A DNA stretch of 20,302 bases. It comes from Candidatus Oleimmundimicrobium americanum. GTDB taxonomy: Bacteria; Actinomycetota; Aquicultoria; UBA3085; Oleimmundimicrobiaceae. Each line of letters begins with the position of its first letter. Position 1 is the stretch's first letter. The stretch covers positions 1 through 20,302 of the forward strand of contig DFBH01000038.1 in the NCBI GenBank assembly GCA_002366545.1, in the 5' to 3' direction. The notes beneath the pieces are model-generated. The model saw nothing but the letters and a program-made list of their open reading frames with translations, was not told where the DNA came from and ran no database searches. Below are positions 1-8,421 of this stretch, in pieces. The position numbers and the translations under genes are program-made.

Positions 1-1208
1 GTTAGCGCCGATTCAATTGCAATTAAAGCTGTTTCCTTATCCCTTATTTCTCCAATCATGATAGTGTCAGGATCATTTCGTAAAATAGATCTAAGCCCGC
101 TGGCAAAGGTGAGTCCCGCTTTTGTATTTATTTGTGTTTGACTGATTCCTTCTAATCTGTATTCCACAGGATCCTCAACGGTAATTATGTTCTTCTCCGG
201 CGAATTTAAGACGTTTAAAGTCGCGTAGAGAGTCGTTGATTTACCGCTGCCCGTGGGCCCCGTAACCAAAATCGCGCCATAGGGCTTCGTAAAAGAATTT
301 TTAAATCTCTCAAGAGTTCCGGGTAAAAATCCCAGATCCTCAAGCTTTATCAAAATACTTTCCTTTCTCAATAAACGCAATACAATTTTCTCACCATAAA
401 CCGTCGGCAAGCTCGCCACTCTAAAATCTATGGGATTTTTACGAACAGATAAACCAAATCGGCCATCCTGAGGCTTCCTATGCTCGGCAATATCCATACC
501 TGCCATAATTTTTAACCTTGAAATAACCGGTCCCTGTAACCGCTTTGGAGAACTCATAACCTCGTGAAGGACACCGTCGATTCTAAGCCTTACTCTGAAA
601 TCGTCTTCCTCGGGTTCTACATGAATATCGCTTGCCCGACTAGCCGCAGCTTGTGTAATAATGGATTGGACAAGTTTAACAATCGGAGTCTCCTGAGCCT
701 CAGCGGTTTCGGAAAAAATCTCGACTTCGCGTCCTTCCTCCGTGATTGCGCTTTCAACATACTCTTCAACCACTTTATCAATTCTACAATATCGCTCTAT
801 CGCATCCAAGAGATCGGATTCAACAGCAACCGCCGGACTTATCTCATAGGCCGTTACAATCCTGAGGTCATCGATAGCAAATATGTTTGCAGGGTCAGCC
901 ATAGCCACAACCAGCTTATCTTTTTCAAACTTAACAGGAAGCACCATATAACGACGAGCCATCTCTTCAGAAATAGTTGCACACGCAATTGGGTCAACCT
1001 CAAAATTACCAATATCTATGAAAGGAAGGTGCATTTTTTCCGCAAGAGTACGAGCTACATCAACATCGGAAATAAAACCGCAGTCCACTAAAGAGCGAGT
1101 TAAAGATTTCCCACCTTGACATGAACTTATCGCCTTTTTAAGCTGCTCCTCGGTAATCAACCCCGCATCTATCAACATTTTTCCCAATCTTTTAGTTGAT
1201 TGTGCCAT
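1..1208 (-). CDS. pilB: GspE/PilB-family type IV pilus assembly ATPase, C-terminus cut by window edge
   Basis: Hexameric cytoplasmic ATPase that powers pilin polymerisation (type IV pilus) or type II secretion. About 402 codons are readable without a stop from an ATG at 1208 to the left edge; family members are usually about 560 residues. The N-terminal MshEN/T2SSE_N-like region starts MAQSTKRLGKMLIDAGLITE. The catalytic core begins near residue 185 (SRASDIHVEP). Walker A GPTGSGKST is at about 317-325 and the Walker B region DPDTIMIGEIRD at about 380-391. The His box and any C-terminal tetracysteine zinc site lie outside the window. A good Shine-Dalgarno (AGGTGA) precedes the ATG, 13 nt after the aroE stop, so it probably belongs to the yqeG-aroE unit. 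An aroE-pilB junction suggests that pilT/pilC-type genes follow, but that is inference. PilB and GspE cannot be separated from this fragment. Confidence 0.93.
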   Translation of the reverse strand, partial: MAQSTKRLGKMLIDAGLITEEQLKKAISSCQGGKSLTRSLVDCGFISDVDVARTLAEKMHLPFIDIGNFEVDPIACATISEEMARRYMVLPVKFEKDKLVVAMADPANIFAIDDLRIVTAYEISPAVAVESDLLDAIERYCRIDKVVEEYVESAITEEGREVEIFSETAEAQETPIVKLVQSIITQAAASRASDIHVEPEEDDFRVRLRIDGVLHEVMSSPKRLQGPVISRLKIMAGMDIAEHRKPQDGRFGLSVRKNPIDFRVASLPTVYGEKIVLRLLRKESILIKLEDLGFLPGTLERFKNSFTKPYGAILVTGPTGSGKSTTLYATLNVLNSPEKNIITVEDPVEYRLEGISQTQINTKAGLTFASGLRSILRNDPDTIMIGEIRDKETALIAIESAL

Positions 1209-1221
1209 AAAACTTCACCTT

Positions 1222-2088
1222 TTAACTTTCTTCCGATTTCAAAACTTTTTTTAAGGCTTCACACATTATCTCAATCGGGGGTTCCAAATGCGTCCATATC
1301 TCAAAAGCAGCAGCCCCTTGATACAAAAGCATGCTTAGACCATTTAGTGTTTTGGCCCCATTATTTTTGGCAACACGAATAAGAGTTGTTTCCAACGGCT
1401 TATAAATCAAATCGCAAACAAAATGCTTATTAGATATTAAGTCTAAAGGAAAGGGCTGTTCCCCCACAGACATTCCTATAGGAGTAGCATTAATAATAAG
1501 ATCAACAGATGAAAAAAGGGATTCTAAATCGTCCCCAAAATCAAAAGCTTCAACCCCACAAGCAAAATTGCTTCTAAGTAAAGAGCAAACTTCCTCAGCC
1601 CGTTCCTTGGTGCGATTTAAGATTTTTAGCTCATTGACTTTAGATAAAGCCAAGGTAACCGCAACAGAACGAGAAGCTCCTCCTGCACCCACTATCAATA
1701 CATTCTTGTCTTTTGGATCAAAACCTCCGTCATTGACGAGAGCCGTTAAAAAACCCCGTCCATCTGTGTTATATCCAATCAATTTATTATCTTTTATATG
1801 AATAGTATTAACGGCTCCTACAATTTGAGCACAAGAAGAAATCTCATCTAAGCAAGATAAAACTTTCTCTTTATAGGGCATTGTTACATTAACTCCAACA
1901 AAGTTTTTTATTACACGAAGACCATTTAATGCTTCATCCAAAAACATATCTTCAACCGGCAAAGGAAGATAACACCAGTTTAAATCCAAAAAATCAAAAG
2001 CAGCATTATGAATAACCGGAGAAAGCGTGTGCTCCAACGGATACCCTATTATCCCAACAAGCTTTGTTTTTCCGTCAACCCTTGGCAT
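1222..2088 (-). CDS. aroE: shikimate dehydrogenase (NADP+)
   Basis: Reduces 3-dehydroshikimate to shikimate with NADPH in the cytoplasm, the fourth step of the chorismate pathway. At 288 residues it is a full-length AroE. The shikimate-binding N-domain has GYPLEHTLSPVIHNAAF at 15-31, with Thr21 where the first Ser of the usual SxSP motif sits. The NVTMPYK segment places the catalytic Lys at 73, and NTDGRGF places the catalytic Asp at 109. The NADP domain has GAGGASR at 134-140 and NRT at 158-160, and the conserved NGLSMLLYQGAAAFEIW lies near the C-terminus. The ATG has a strong AAGGAG 6 nt upstream that lies next to the yqeG stop (12 nt gap). It sits between yqeG and pilB in one tight unit; no other aro gene is in view. 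Confidence 0.97.
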   Translation of the reverse strand: MPRVDGKTKLVGIIGYPLEHTLSPVIHNAAFDFLDLNWCYLPLPVEDMFLDEALNGLRVIKNFVGVNVTMPYKEKVLSCLDEISSCAQIVGAVNTIHIKDNKLIGYNTDGRGFLTALVNDGGFDPKDKNVLIVGAGGASRSVAVTLALSKVNELKILNRTKERAEEVCSLLRSNFACGVEAFDFGDDLESLFSSVDLIINATPIGMSVGEQPFPLDLISNKHFVCDLIYKPLETTLIRVAKNNGAKTLNGLSMLLYQGAAAFEIWTHLEPPIEIMCEALKKVLKSEES

Positions 2089-2100
2089 TTGACACTCCTT

Positions 2101-2604
2101 TTACTTTTCCTTTTGAACCTTTTTTAAAATTAAACGCTCCAGCTTCCTTAAAATTTTTGTATAAAACAAGTCGCTTTCGCTTAAAGGCACAACAAGTATG
2201 GTAAATAAATTAACTCGGTTTCCTCCAAATACATCCGTAAACACCTGATCTCCGATAACAGCTGTCTGATGTTCGCTTGTGTTTATAATCTTCATCCCTT
2301 GTTCAAAAGCCTTCCGTCTCGGTTTTATCGCTCTCGCAATAAAGGGTACATCCAGACTTTCAGCAATTTCTCTCGCTCTAACTTTCCAATTGTTTGAAAC
2401 TATACATATCTTAAAACCCTTCTCGGATAATCTTAAAAACCACTCTTCCAAACCATCTGACGTTTCCTTTTTCCCTCTCGATATTATGGTGTTGTCGAGA
2501 TCAATTAACAGCCCTTTAATTCCTTTTTTTTGAAGATAATCAAAGTCTATATCAAAAATTGAATCGTAATATTTATCCGGATAAAATTTTTTCATAAAAA
2601 TCAT
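2101..2604 (-). CDS. yqeG: YqeG-family HAD phosphatase
   Basis: Small HAD-superfamily phosphatase of the YqeG type (167 residues, usual length); the physiological substrate is not settled. HAD motif I is LLIDLDNT with Asp35 and Asp37, motif II is SNN at 70-72, motif III is the KP pair at 94-95, and motif IV is GDQVFTD at 118-124. No cap domain is visible. The gene overlaps nothing and ends 12 nt before aroE; yqeG next to aroE also occurs in Bacillota. The first ATG (2604) has only a distant AGAGGGG about 14 nt upstream and a second in-frame ATG (codon 4, 2595) has none better, so the start is uncertain by three codons. It is the first gene of its block, after a 286-nt repeat-rich gap. Confidence 0.9.
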   Translation of the reverse strand: MIFMKKFYPDKYYDSIFDIDFDYLQKKGIKGLLIDLDNTIISRGKKETSDGLEEWFLRLSEKGFKICIVSNNWKVRAREIAESLDVPFIARAIKPRRKAFEQGMKIINTSEHQTAVIGDQVFTDVFGGNRVNLFTILVVPLSESDLFYTKILRKLERLILKKVQKEK

Positions 2605-2672
2605 TTATAAACTAAACACCCCTCTATTTTGGTTCCTTAGTTTCTTGGCTACGTGGCTACATCTCTCGTCTG

Positions 2673-2702
2673 GAGATTGCTTCGGCTTTGCCTCGCAATG
2701 AC
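2673..2702. repeat. short palindromic element, GAGATTGC...GCAATGAC
   Basis: Thirty nucleotides with complementary ends ATTGC (2676-2680) and GCAAT (2695-2699) and an inner GGC/GCC pair. It has the same outer ends as the two longer composite elements at 13392-13509 and 17342-17457 but lacks their 88-nt core, so it looks like the simple form of that family. Confidence 0.7.
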
Positions 2703-2743
2703 GGGTAAGAATTAATCCTTACCCCTTAATCCTTTTCTCTCCT

Positions 2744-2771
2744 TGCTCTATTCTCTATGCTCTATGCTCCA
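2744..2771. repeat. degenerate heptamer array, type 1
   Basis: Four consecutive 7-nt units with consensus TGCTCTA, differing at one or two positions (2744-2750, 2751-2757, 2758-2764, 2765-2771). On the minus strand the family consensus is NNNGAGY, shared with the arrays at 2837-2878, 13206-13233 and 17567-17637. Confidence 0.8.
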
Positions 2772-2780
2772 AACTTCATT

Positions 2781-2815
2781 AGTCGGTAGTCCGTAGTCGA
2801 AAGTCGGTAGTTTGT
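2781..2815. repeat. degenerate heptamer array, type 2 (AGTCGGT)
   Basis: Five consecutive 7-nt units beginning AGT, with consensus AGTCGGT and final unit AGTTTGT. It is homologous along its length to the arrays just upstream of the MBL gene (17299-17334) and of mnmA (11333-11368), in the same orientation. Confidence 0.8.
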
Positions 2816-2836
2816 TGACCAGATTGCTGATTTTAC

Positions 2837-2878
2837 TATACTCTATACTCCATATTCCATATTTCATACTTTACCATT
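2837..2878. repeat. degenerate heptamer array, type 1
   Basis: About six 7-nt units beginning TATACTC, TATACTC, then CATATTC-like variants. The array starts about 12 nt beyond the stop of the U32 gene in the direction of transcription. It matches the NNNGAGY family when read on the minus strand. Confidence 0.75.
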
Positions 2879-2890
2879 TGCCCTTTAAGT

Positions 2891-4174
2891 TTACTTTTCG
2901 CTAATCCTTCTCCTTAAAATAGAATTTTTAACTATATTTTCTCCTACCGGGACATCGATGACATAGTTAGCATGAGCTGCATTTAAACTTTCCCCGTTTT
3001 TTTCATCAATCATAGAAGAAATCTTAAAACTTGAAATTTTCTTGGGGCCAAGAACCTCAATCTCATCACCTATGGAAATACGATTTCTAACAGCTATTTT
3101 AACAGTTCCCTCTTTTTTCTTGCAATCCGTCACAATTCCCACAAAATCGTAAGTCCGTTTATAACCGGCCAAATTAGTTTCTTCCATCACCATTTCCTGA
3201 TTTGCCTGTTGATGTGAATGATAAGCACAATCATTTTTTTGTGTAAAAAATCCGGTTGTATAACCTCTATGGCTTACCTTTTTTAGTTCATTAAGCCACT
3301 CATCTTGAAAAACAAAATCTTCAGGAGACGCGCAATAATTATCAATTATCTGCTTATAAACATTGGTAACAACCGCAACATAATAAAGACTTTTCATCCT
3401 GCCCTCTATTTTAAAACTGTTAACCCCGGCAGAAAGTAACTCCGGAACGTGTTGAGCAAGACACAAATCTTTCGAGTTAAAAAAATATGTTCCTCTTTTA
3501 TCTTCAACGATCGAATGATATACTCCCGGTCTTTTTTCTTCCACTAAAAAATATTTCCATCGGCAACTATGGGCACAATCACCTCGATTAGCGTCCCTGT
3601 CCGCCAAATACTTGCTCATTAAACAACGCCCGGAATATGCTATACACATAGCCCCGTGAACAAATGCCTCAGTTTCTATATCGACACTTTGAGCAATCTC
3701 TTTAATCTCTGAAAATGAGAGTTCTCTAGCCAAAGTAACCCTTGTCGCCCCCATCTCTTTCCAGAATTTGGCGCTAGCAACGTTTGTTACATTGGCTTGC
3801 GTACTTACATGAATTGACATTTTGGGGATTATCTTCTTAGCGATGGAAAAAACTCCCGGATCAGCTGCAATTATAGCGTCAACACCAATATCGGATAAAT
3901 CCAACAAATACTCTTTTAACCCATCTAAATCTTCGTTGCGAGCAAAGATGTTAATCGTCACATAAACCTTAACACTGTTTGCATGAGCAAAATCAACCGC
4001 TTTTTTTATTTCCGGGATATCAAAATTCTCCGCTCCCATACGCAAACTATAGTTTTTGCCCCCGATATAAACAGCATTTGCTCCATAAAAAACAGCAAAC
4101 TTAAGCTTTTCAAGATTCCCCGCCGGGGCAAGAAGCTCAGGATGCTTAGCATTAATTTCTTCATTCGAGCACAT
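2891..4174 (-). CDS. U32-family protein, YrrO/TrhP-like tRNA 5-hydroxyuridine factor
   Basis: Member of the U32 'peptidase' family. The closest characterised relatives by context and length are B. subtilis YrrO (TrhP) and E. coli YegQ, which are needed for 5-hydroxylation of wobble uridine in tRNA; true protease activity is doubtful. The protein has 427 residues. It starts with the family signature PELLAPAGN (12-20) and has the U32 core EAFVHGAMCIAYSGRCLMS (169-187). Cys177, Cys184, Cys200 and Cys204 are placed as expected for a metal or Fe-S site. The C-terminal half includes the small beta-barrel-like extension of long U32 members. It starts 4 nt after the mltG stop with GGTGAG ahead of the ATG, as in Bacillota, where U32 genes follow mltG. 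A companion short U32 gene (YrrN-like) is absent here. Confidence 0.9.
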   Translation of the reverse strand: MCSNEEINAKHPELLAPAGNLEKLKFAVFYGANAVYIGGKNYSLRMGAENFDIPEIKKAVDFAHANSVKVYVTINIFARNEDLDGLKEYLLDLSDIGVDAIIAADPGVFSIAKKIIPKMSIHVSTQANVTNVASAKFWKEMGATRVTLARELSFSEIKEIAQSVDIETEAFVHGAMCIAYSGRCLMSKYLADRDANRGDCAHSCRWKYFLVEEKRPGVYHSIVEDKRGTYFFNSKDLCLAQHVPELLSAGVNSFKIEGRMKSLYYVAVVTNVYKQIIDNYCASPEDFVFQDEWLNELKKVSHRGYTTGFFTQKNDCAYHSHQQANQEMVMEETNLAGYKRTYDFVGIVTDCKKKEGTVKIAVRNRISIGDEIEVLGPKKISSFKISSMIDEKNGESLNAAHANYVIDVPVGENIVKNSILRRRISEK

Positions 4175-4178
4175 AAGC

Positions 4179-5195
4179 TCACCACCCTTTTTTGACTTCT
4201 TTTTTCACTTTTAAAAATTCATCATAAGAACTTGTAAATGTATGATGTCCATCTGAACTGGTCAATACAAAATACAGATAATCCACCGAAGCGGGATTAA
4301 GAGCAGCTTTAATCGAAGCAGAGCCGGGATTACAAATAGGTCCGGGAGGGAGCCCCCGGTAAATGTATGTATTATAAGGAGAATCTATTTTTAAATCTTC
4401 GGTCGAAAGACTGGCTTTTCGCTCCGGCAATACATACTGAACGGTGGCACAAAACTCTAAAGGCATCTTTTTCTGAAGACGATTATAAATAACAGCCGAT
4501 ACCAATTCTCTCTCTTCGGGAACCCTAACCTCTTTTTCAATTAAAGAAGCTATGGTTATAATCTCATGAATCGTAAGACCTTTTTCTTGAGCTCTATTTA
4601 AATCAAATTTATCAAACTCTTCATTAAACTGAAAAAGCATCATTTTTAAAACATCTTTAGCGGTTTTATCTTCCGAAAATTCATAAGTTTTAGGAAAAAG
4701 ATAACCCTCCAACGATTCAATCGGTATATCTCTTAAAAAATTATAATCTGCCACCTTAAAACCATCGCCGCTTAAAACCAAGTTTTTAAATTCCTCAGCA
4801 TCGATTGGCGTGTTTTCACCCAACCTATCAGCAACTTGCCCCACCGTAAATCCCTCCGGAATTGTTAACTTATAATATTTTTTCTTGGGAGCAAGATGAT
4901 CTTGACTAAGAATTTCAATAACCTCCAAATAAGACATATCTTTTTTAAGATTATACTTACCTGGCTTAAGCCGACCGCCTAAACCGCTAAATTTAGCAAT
5001 TAAGTCAAAGCAAAAAGCATTTGAAATGACTTTTTCGCGAGCTAAAATCCTCCCAATATCAAAAATTCCGGAGCCTGGAGGAATTTCAACCAAAACATGG
5101 TTTTCCGTAGAAGACCGATTTTCTTGTGCTGATAAAGAAGAATTTCTTTGGGCAGTATATCCCTTGTATCCAATAAATAAAATTAGAATCACCAA
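4179..5195 (-). CDS. mltG: endolytic transglycosylase MltG (YceG-like), apparent 5' frameshift
   Basis: Membrane-anchored lytic transglycosylase that cuts nascent peptidoglycan strands and sets glycan length. Listed from a TTG at 5195 (338 residues). A hydrophobic N-terminus is followed by a LysM-like domain (about 33-100) and the YceG catalytic domain, with IASLIEKEVRVPEERE carrying the presumed catalytic Glu220 and the downstream PPGPICNPGSASIKAALNP signature. No Shine-Dalgarno precedes this TTG, and the hydrophobic anchor is cut at its start. In the same frame, 28 codons upstream encode a basic stretch (LIRKKKKNSK) that would complete the anchor, but this frame begins at the ruvX stop with no ATG or GTG. 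An ATG at 5283 overlaps the ruvX stop in another frame; loss of one A in the run at 5250-5253 would join it to mltG and give about 367 residues. Function is certain, the start is not. Confidence 0.9.
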   Translation of the reverse strand: MVILILFIGYKGYTAQRNSSLSAQENRSSTENHVLVEIPPGSGIFDIGRILAREKVISNAFCFDLIAKFSGLGGRLKPGKYNLKKDMSYLEVIEILSQDHLAPKKKYYKLTIPEGFTVGQVADRLGENTPIDAEEFKNLVLSGDGFKVADYNFLRDIPIESLEGYLFPKTYEFSEDKTAKDVLKMMLFQFNEEFDKFDLNRAQEKGLTIHEIITIASLIEKEVRVPEERELVSAVIYNRLQKKMPLEFCATVQYVLPERKASLSTEDLKIDSPYNTYIYRGLPPGPICNPGSASIKAALNPASVDYLYFVLTSSDGHHTFTSSYDEFLKVKKEVKKGW

Positions 5196-5279
5196 AAGAC
5201 CAAGAATAAAGAAAGATTTTGAATTTTTCTTCTTTTTTCTAATTAGATGTTTTGAATTTCTGTGATTTATCAGAGATTT

Positions 5280-5699
5280 TCATCCTTTCTCGCGCAAACT
5301 TTCTAAATAACTTTGCAAAATTATAGCAGCTGCAACTTTGTCAATTACTTTTTTTCTTTCATCACGATTTAATTTAGCAAGTGAAAGAGGCTTTTCAGCC
5401 AAAGAAGTAGTAAATCTTTCATCCCACTCTATAACCGGAATTTTTAACTTGTTACGAAGCTTTACAACATACTCAAGAGTTAATTTGCCTTGAGGCCCCA
5501 AGGTGCCGTTTAAGCTATAAGGAACTCCTGCAATCACTTCTTCGACATCATAATCTTTTATAATTTCTTTAATAGCTTTAACTTCATCTTTAAAATTACT
5601 CCGTATAATTGTAATTAGGGGTTGTGCGGATATAAAAAGAGGGTCCGAAAGAGCAACTCCAATGCGCTTTAAGCCTATGTCTAAACCAACTTTCCTCAT
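5280..5699 (-). CDS. ruvX: RuvX/YqgF-family RNase H-fold nuclease
   Basis: Putative Holliday junction resolvase or pre-16S rRNA nuclease of the YqgF family; the E. coli protein trims the 16S 5' end. The 139-residue length is typical. The RNase H-fold signature GLDIGLKRIGVALSD (5-19) carries the catalytic Asp7. AGVPYSLNGTLGPQGK, DERFTT and the C-terminal DKVAAAIILQSYL are all family motifs. The ATG has AGAGGAA about 9 nt upstream and lies 28 nt after the alaS stop. The alaS-ruvX-mltG order is conserved in monoderm bacteria. Confidence 0.96.
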   Translation of the reverse strand: MRKVGLDIGLKRIGVALSDPLFISAQPLITIIRSNFKDEVKAIKEIIKDYDVEEVIAGVPYSLNGTLGPQGKLTLEYVVKLRNKLKIPVIEWDERFTTSLAEKPLSLAKLNRDERKKVIDKVAAAIILQSYLESLREKG

Positions 5700-5727
5700 A
5701 AATTGGAATTCCTCTTTTCAAAACAAC

Positions 5728-8376
5728 CTACTTATTGGCCTTTAACCTTTCATTTTCTTCTTGGATATACTTCAAAGCCTTTTTGAGAGCCGGCTCAAGT
5801 TTTTCGGGATTTTTCCCGCCCGCTTGCGCCATCTCGGGCCTGCCACCACCCCCGCCACCTACTATCGGCGCAATTTCCTTAAGAATGTTACCTGCATTAA
5901 AACCGGAATTAACAAGCTTAGGTGAAACGGCGGATATGAGCAGGGCTTTACCGTCAGAAGCCGCCCCCAATACAATAATTGCCTCCCCGGATTTATCTCT
6001 CAACATATCCACAAAAGACCTCAACCCATCCATGTCTTTCACGCTTACCATTTCGGTAATTACCTTGATGCCATCTATTTTATGAGCCGAAGAAATCAAA
6101 TCTTTTATTTCAATCTCGGCCAGTTTGGATTGTAATTCTCTCATCTTTTTCTCATTGTTTTTAATTGAGGTCATAAGACTCTTAACTTTTTCAGCAGCAT
6201 CTAAAACCCCCACTTTAAACAAATTAGCAATCTCCTTTAATCGCTCTTCTTCTTTTGTTACATAATTTAAGGCACCATAAGAAGTCAACGCCTCAATCCT
6301 CCGAGTATTTGCAGCAATGCTTCCTTCGCTAATAATTTTAAAAAGACCTATGTCGCCGGTCCGGCCAACGTGTGTACCGCCACATAGTTCTTTACTAAAA
6401 TCTCCCACCTCTACCACCCGAACAAATTTCCCGTATTTTTCTCCGAACAAGGCTGTAACACCTTGTTCCCGTGCAAAATCAAGAGATGTTGTATAAATTT
6501 TCACAGCCTGATTTTCCATAATTCTCTCGTTGGCCAACTTCTCAATTTTCCGAAGGTCATCCGCGCTTATAGATTCAAAATGTGTAAAGTCAAACCTTAA
6601 CCTCTTATCACTAACAAAAGAGCCGGCTTGTTTTATATGTTCCCCGAGAACTTTACGAAGAGCCCAATGAAGGATGTGCGTAGCAGTGTGATTTCGGCAT
6701 ATTGCCACACGCCTTTCTATATCAACGCTCACCTTAGCCTTTTGTGACGATTCTATAAACCCTTCTTTCACCACGCCTTTGTGAATATACAACCCGGGAA
6801 GAGGCATGTAAGTATCAACCACCTTTACTTTTCCGGTTGCTGTCTTAATTAAACCTCTGTCCCCAACCTGACCACCCATCTCAGCGTAGAGAGGTGTCTG
6901 TCTAAGTGCTATCTCAACTTCATCATCTGCATGAGCACAAGGAACAACCACATTCCCTTTTATAATAGTCTGTATGATTGTTTCCTCGTCATCCTTTAAA
7001 TAACCCACAAATTTACTTTTTCCAAATTGGTCAAAAACTTCAGTGTAAACTTCTTCGGCAATTTTAAAGTGTCTTTCTCCACGTCCGGCTCGTGCCTTTT
7101 CTCTCTGCTCTTTCATTAGTTTATCAAAACCCTTTTGGTCAATTTCAAGACCATTTTCTTCCGCGATTTCCCGGGTCAGTTCCAACGGAAAACCATAGGT
7201 ATCATAAAGTTGAAAAGCTGAGTTTCCATTAACGATTAAAGCCCCTCTTTTCTTTTCTTTTTCAATAATTGCATCTAAAATATTCAAACCCTGTTTAAGA
7301 GTTGCCGTAAATCTCTCTTCCTCGCTCGTCAAAATGCGATATATATAGTCGCTGTTATCTCCTAACTCCAAATAGAAATCTTTCATGGTATCTACAACAA
7401 CAGCGGCAACATCCTTTAAAAATTCCCGCTCAATTCCAATTAGACGTCCATGCCGGATAGCTCTTCTGATAAGACGGCGCAAAACATAGCCTCTCCCTTC
7501 GTTTGAAGGCAAAATACCGTCACCGACAAGAAATGTCATTGCGCGTGTATGGTCCGCAATAATCTTTATAGAAATATCAACATCTTTATTTTTCCCATAA
7601 GTAACTCCCGCAATATCTGTAACCTTATCAATAATTGGTCTTAAAAGATCCGTTTCAAAGTTGGTTGGGGTATCTTGAAGTATTGAGGCCAAACGTTCTA
7701 AACCAAGTCCGGTATCAACATTTTTCGTAGGTAAAGGGCTAAGATTCCCATCTTTATCCCTAAAATATTGCATAAAAACCAAATTCCAAACTTCTAAAAA
7801 TCTATCGCAATCACAACCCACCGCACAATTAGACTTACCACAACCTCTTTCTTCCCCAAAATCATACATTACTTCCGAACACGGCCCGCAAGGGCCGATC
7901 GGTCCCGCCGACCAAAAATTATCTTCCTCTCCCATTCGCACAATTCGCTCTTTGGGAATTCCGACATCCTTGTGCCAAATATTAAAAGCTTCATCATCAT
8001 CGTTAAAAATGGTTATCCAAAGTTTTAGCTCATCAAATCCCAACTCTTTGGTTAAAAATTCCCATGCCCAGGGAATCACTTCTTTTTTGTAATAATCTCC
8101 AAAAGAAAAGTTTCCCAGCATCTCAAAAAAAGTCAGGTGCCTTGCGGTATGTCCAACTCTTTCAATATCGGTAGTTCTGGCACACTTCTGAACCGTAACA
8201 GCGCGGGGGTGGATAGGCTTAATGTCACCTTGAAAAATTGGCTTAAACTGAACCATTCCGGCTGTGGTTAATAAAAGTGTCGGATCATCAGGAACTAAAG
8301 AAGAACCCGGTAAAATTACATGACCTTTTTTTTCAAAAAAAGAGAGGAATTTCTTTCTAATTTCAAAACTTTTCAT
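5728..8376 (-). CDS. alaS: alanyl-tRNA synthetase
   Basis: Class II synthetase that charges tRNA-Ala and edits mischarged Ser and Gly. The full-length protein has 882 residues. The aminoacylation domain occupies about 1-235 with motif 2 near MLGNFSFGDYY (86-96) and motif 3 near VDTGLGLERL (220-229). It contains a Cys-rich loop (Cys163, 166, 179, 184, 188, 190) seen in many monoderm AlaRS. The editing-domain zinc ligands are His563, His567, Cys665 and His669 (HTATH and CGGTH). The C-Ala domain ends with GGGGGGRPEMAQAGG (840-854). The ATG is preceded by GGAGTG. No T-box leader fits in the 45-nt gap after the AI-2E gene, so it is probably co-transcribed from mnmA. Confidence 0.98.
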   Translation of the reverse strand: MKSFEIRKKFLSFFEKKGHVILPGSSLVPDDPTLLLTTAGMVQFKPIFQGDIKPIHPRAVTVQKCARTTDIERVGHTARHLTFFEMLGNFSFGDYYKKEVIPWAWEFLTKELGFDELKLWITIFNDDDEAFNIWHKDVGIPKERIVRMGEEDNFWSAGPIGPCGPCSEVMYDFGEERGCGKSNCAVGCDCDRFLEVWNLVFMQYFRDKDGNLSPLPTKNVDTGLGLERLASILQDTPTNFETDLLRPIIDKVTDIAGVTYGKNKDVDISIKIIADHTRAMTFLVGDGILPSNEGRGYVLRRLIRRAIRHGRLIGIEREFLKDVAAVVVDTMKDFYLELGDNSDYIYRILTSEEERFTATLKQGLNILDAIIEKEKKRGALIVNGNSAFQLYDTYGFPLELTREIAEENGLEIDQKGFDKLMKEQREKARAGRGERHFKIAEEVYTEVFDQFGKSKFVGYLKDDEETIIQTIIKGNVVVPCAHADDEVEIALRQTPLYAEMGGQVGDRGLIKTATGKVKVVDTYMPLPGLYIHKGVVKEGFIESSQKAKVSVDIERRVAICRNHTATHILHWALRKVLGEHIKQAGSFVSDKRLRFDFTHFESISADDLRKIEKLANERIMENQAVKIYTTSLDFAREQGVTALFGEKYGKFVRVVEVGDFSKELCGGTHVGRTGDIGLFKIISEGSIAANTRRIEALTSYGALNYVTKEEERLKEIANLFKVGVLDAAEKVKSLMTSIKNNEKKMRELQSKLAEIEIKDLISSAHKIDGIKVITEMVSVKDMDGLRSFVDMLRDKSGEAIIVLGAASDGKALLISAVSPKLVNSGFNAGNILKEIAPIVGGGGGGRPEMAQAGGKNPEKLEPALKKALKYIQEENERLKANK

Positions 8377-8421
8377 CTATAACAATCACTCCGAATCTAT
8401 TGGTCAAACGTGGCCTTATGA

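Larger units (their letters stand above)
2605..2890. other. 286-nt repeat-rich intergenic gap
   Basis: No gene is seen between yqeG and the U32 gene. The gap holds, left to right, a short GAGATTGC...GCAATGAC palindromic element (2673-2702), a heptamer array (2744-2771), an AGTCGGT-type heptamer array (2781-2815) and another heptamer array (2837-2878). No convincing promoter or T-tailed terminator was found by eye. Confidence 0.8.

Noticed and set aside
564..1091. 175-codon plus-strand open frame opposite the PilB ATPase gene
   Set aside because: The minus strand encodes an intact ATPase with Walker motifs over this region; the plus frame is a shadow with no recognisable domain.
8377..8421. 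T-box leader ahead of alaS, and likewise ahead of hisS and aspS
   Set aside because: The gaps are 45 nt, 24 nt and an overlap, too short for a T-box, and no T-box sequence is visible.
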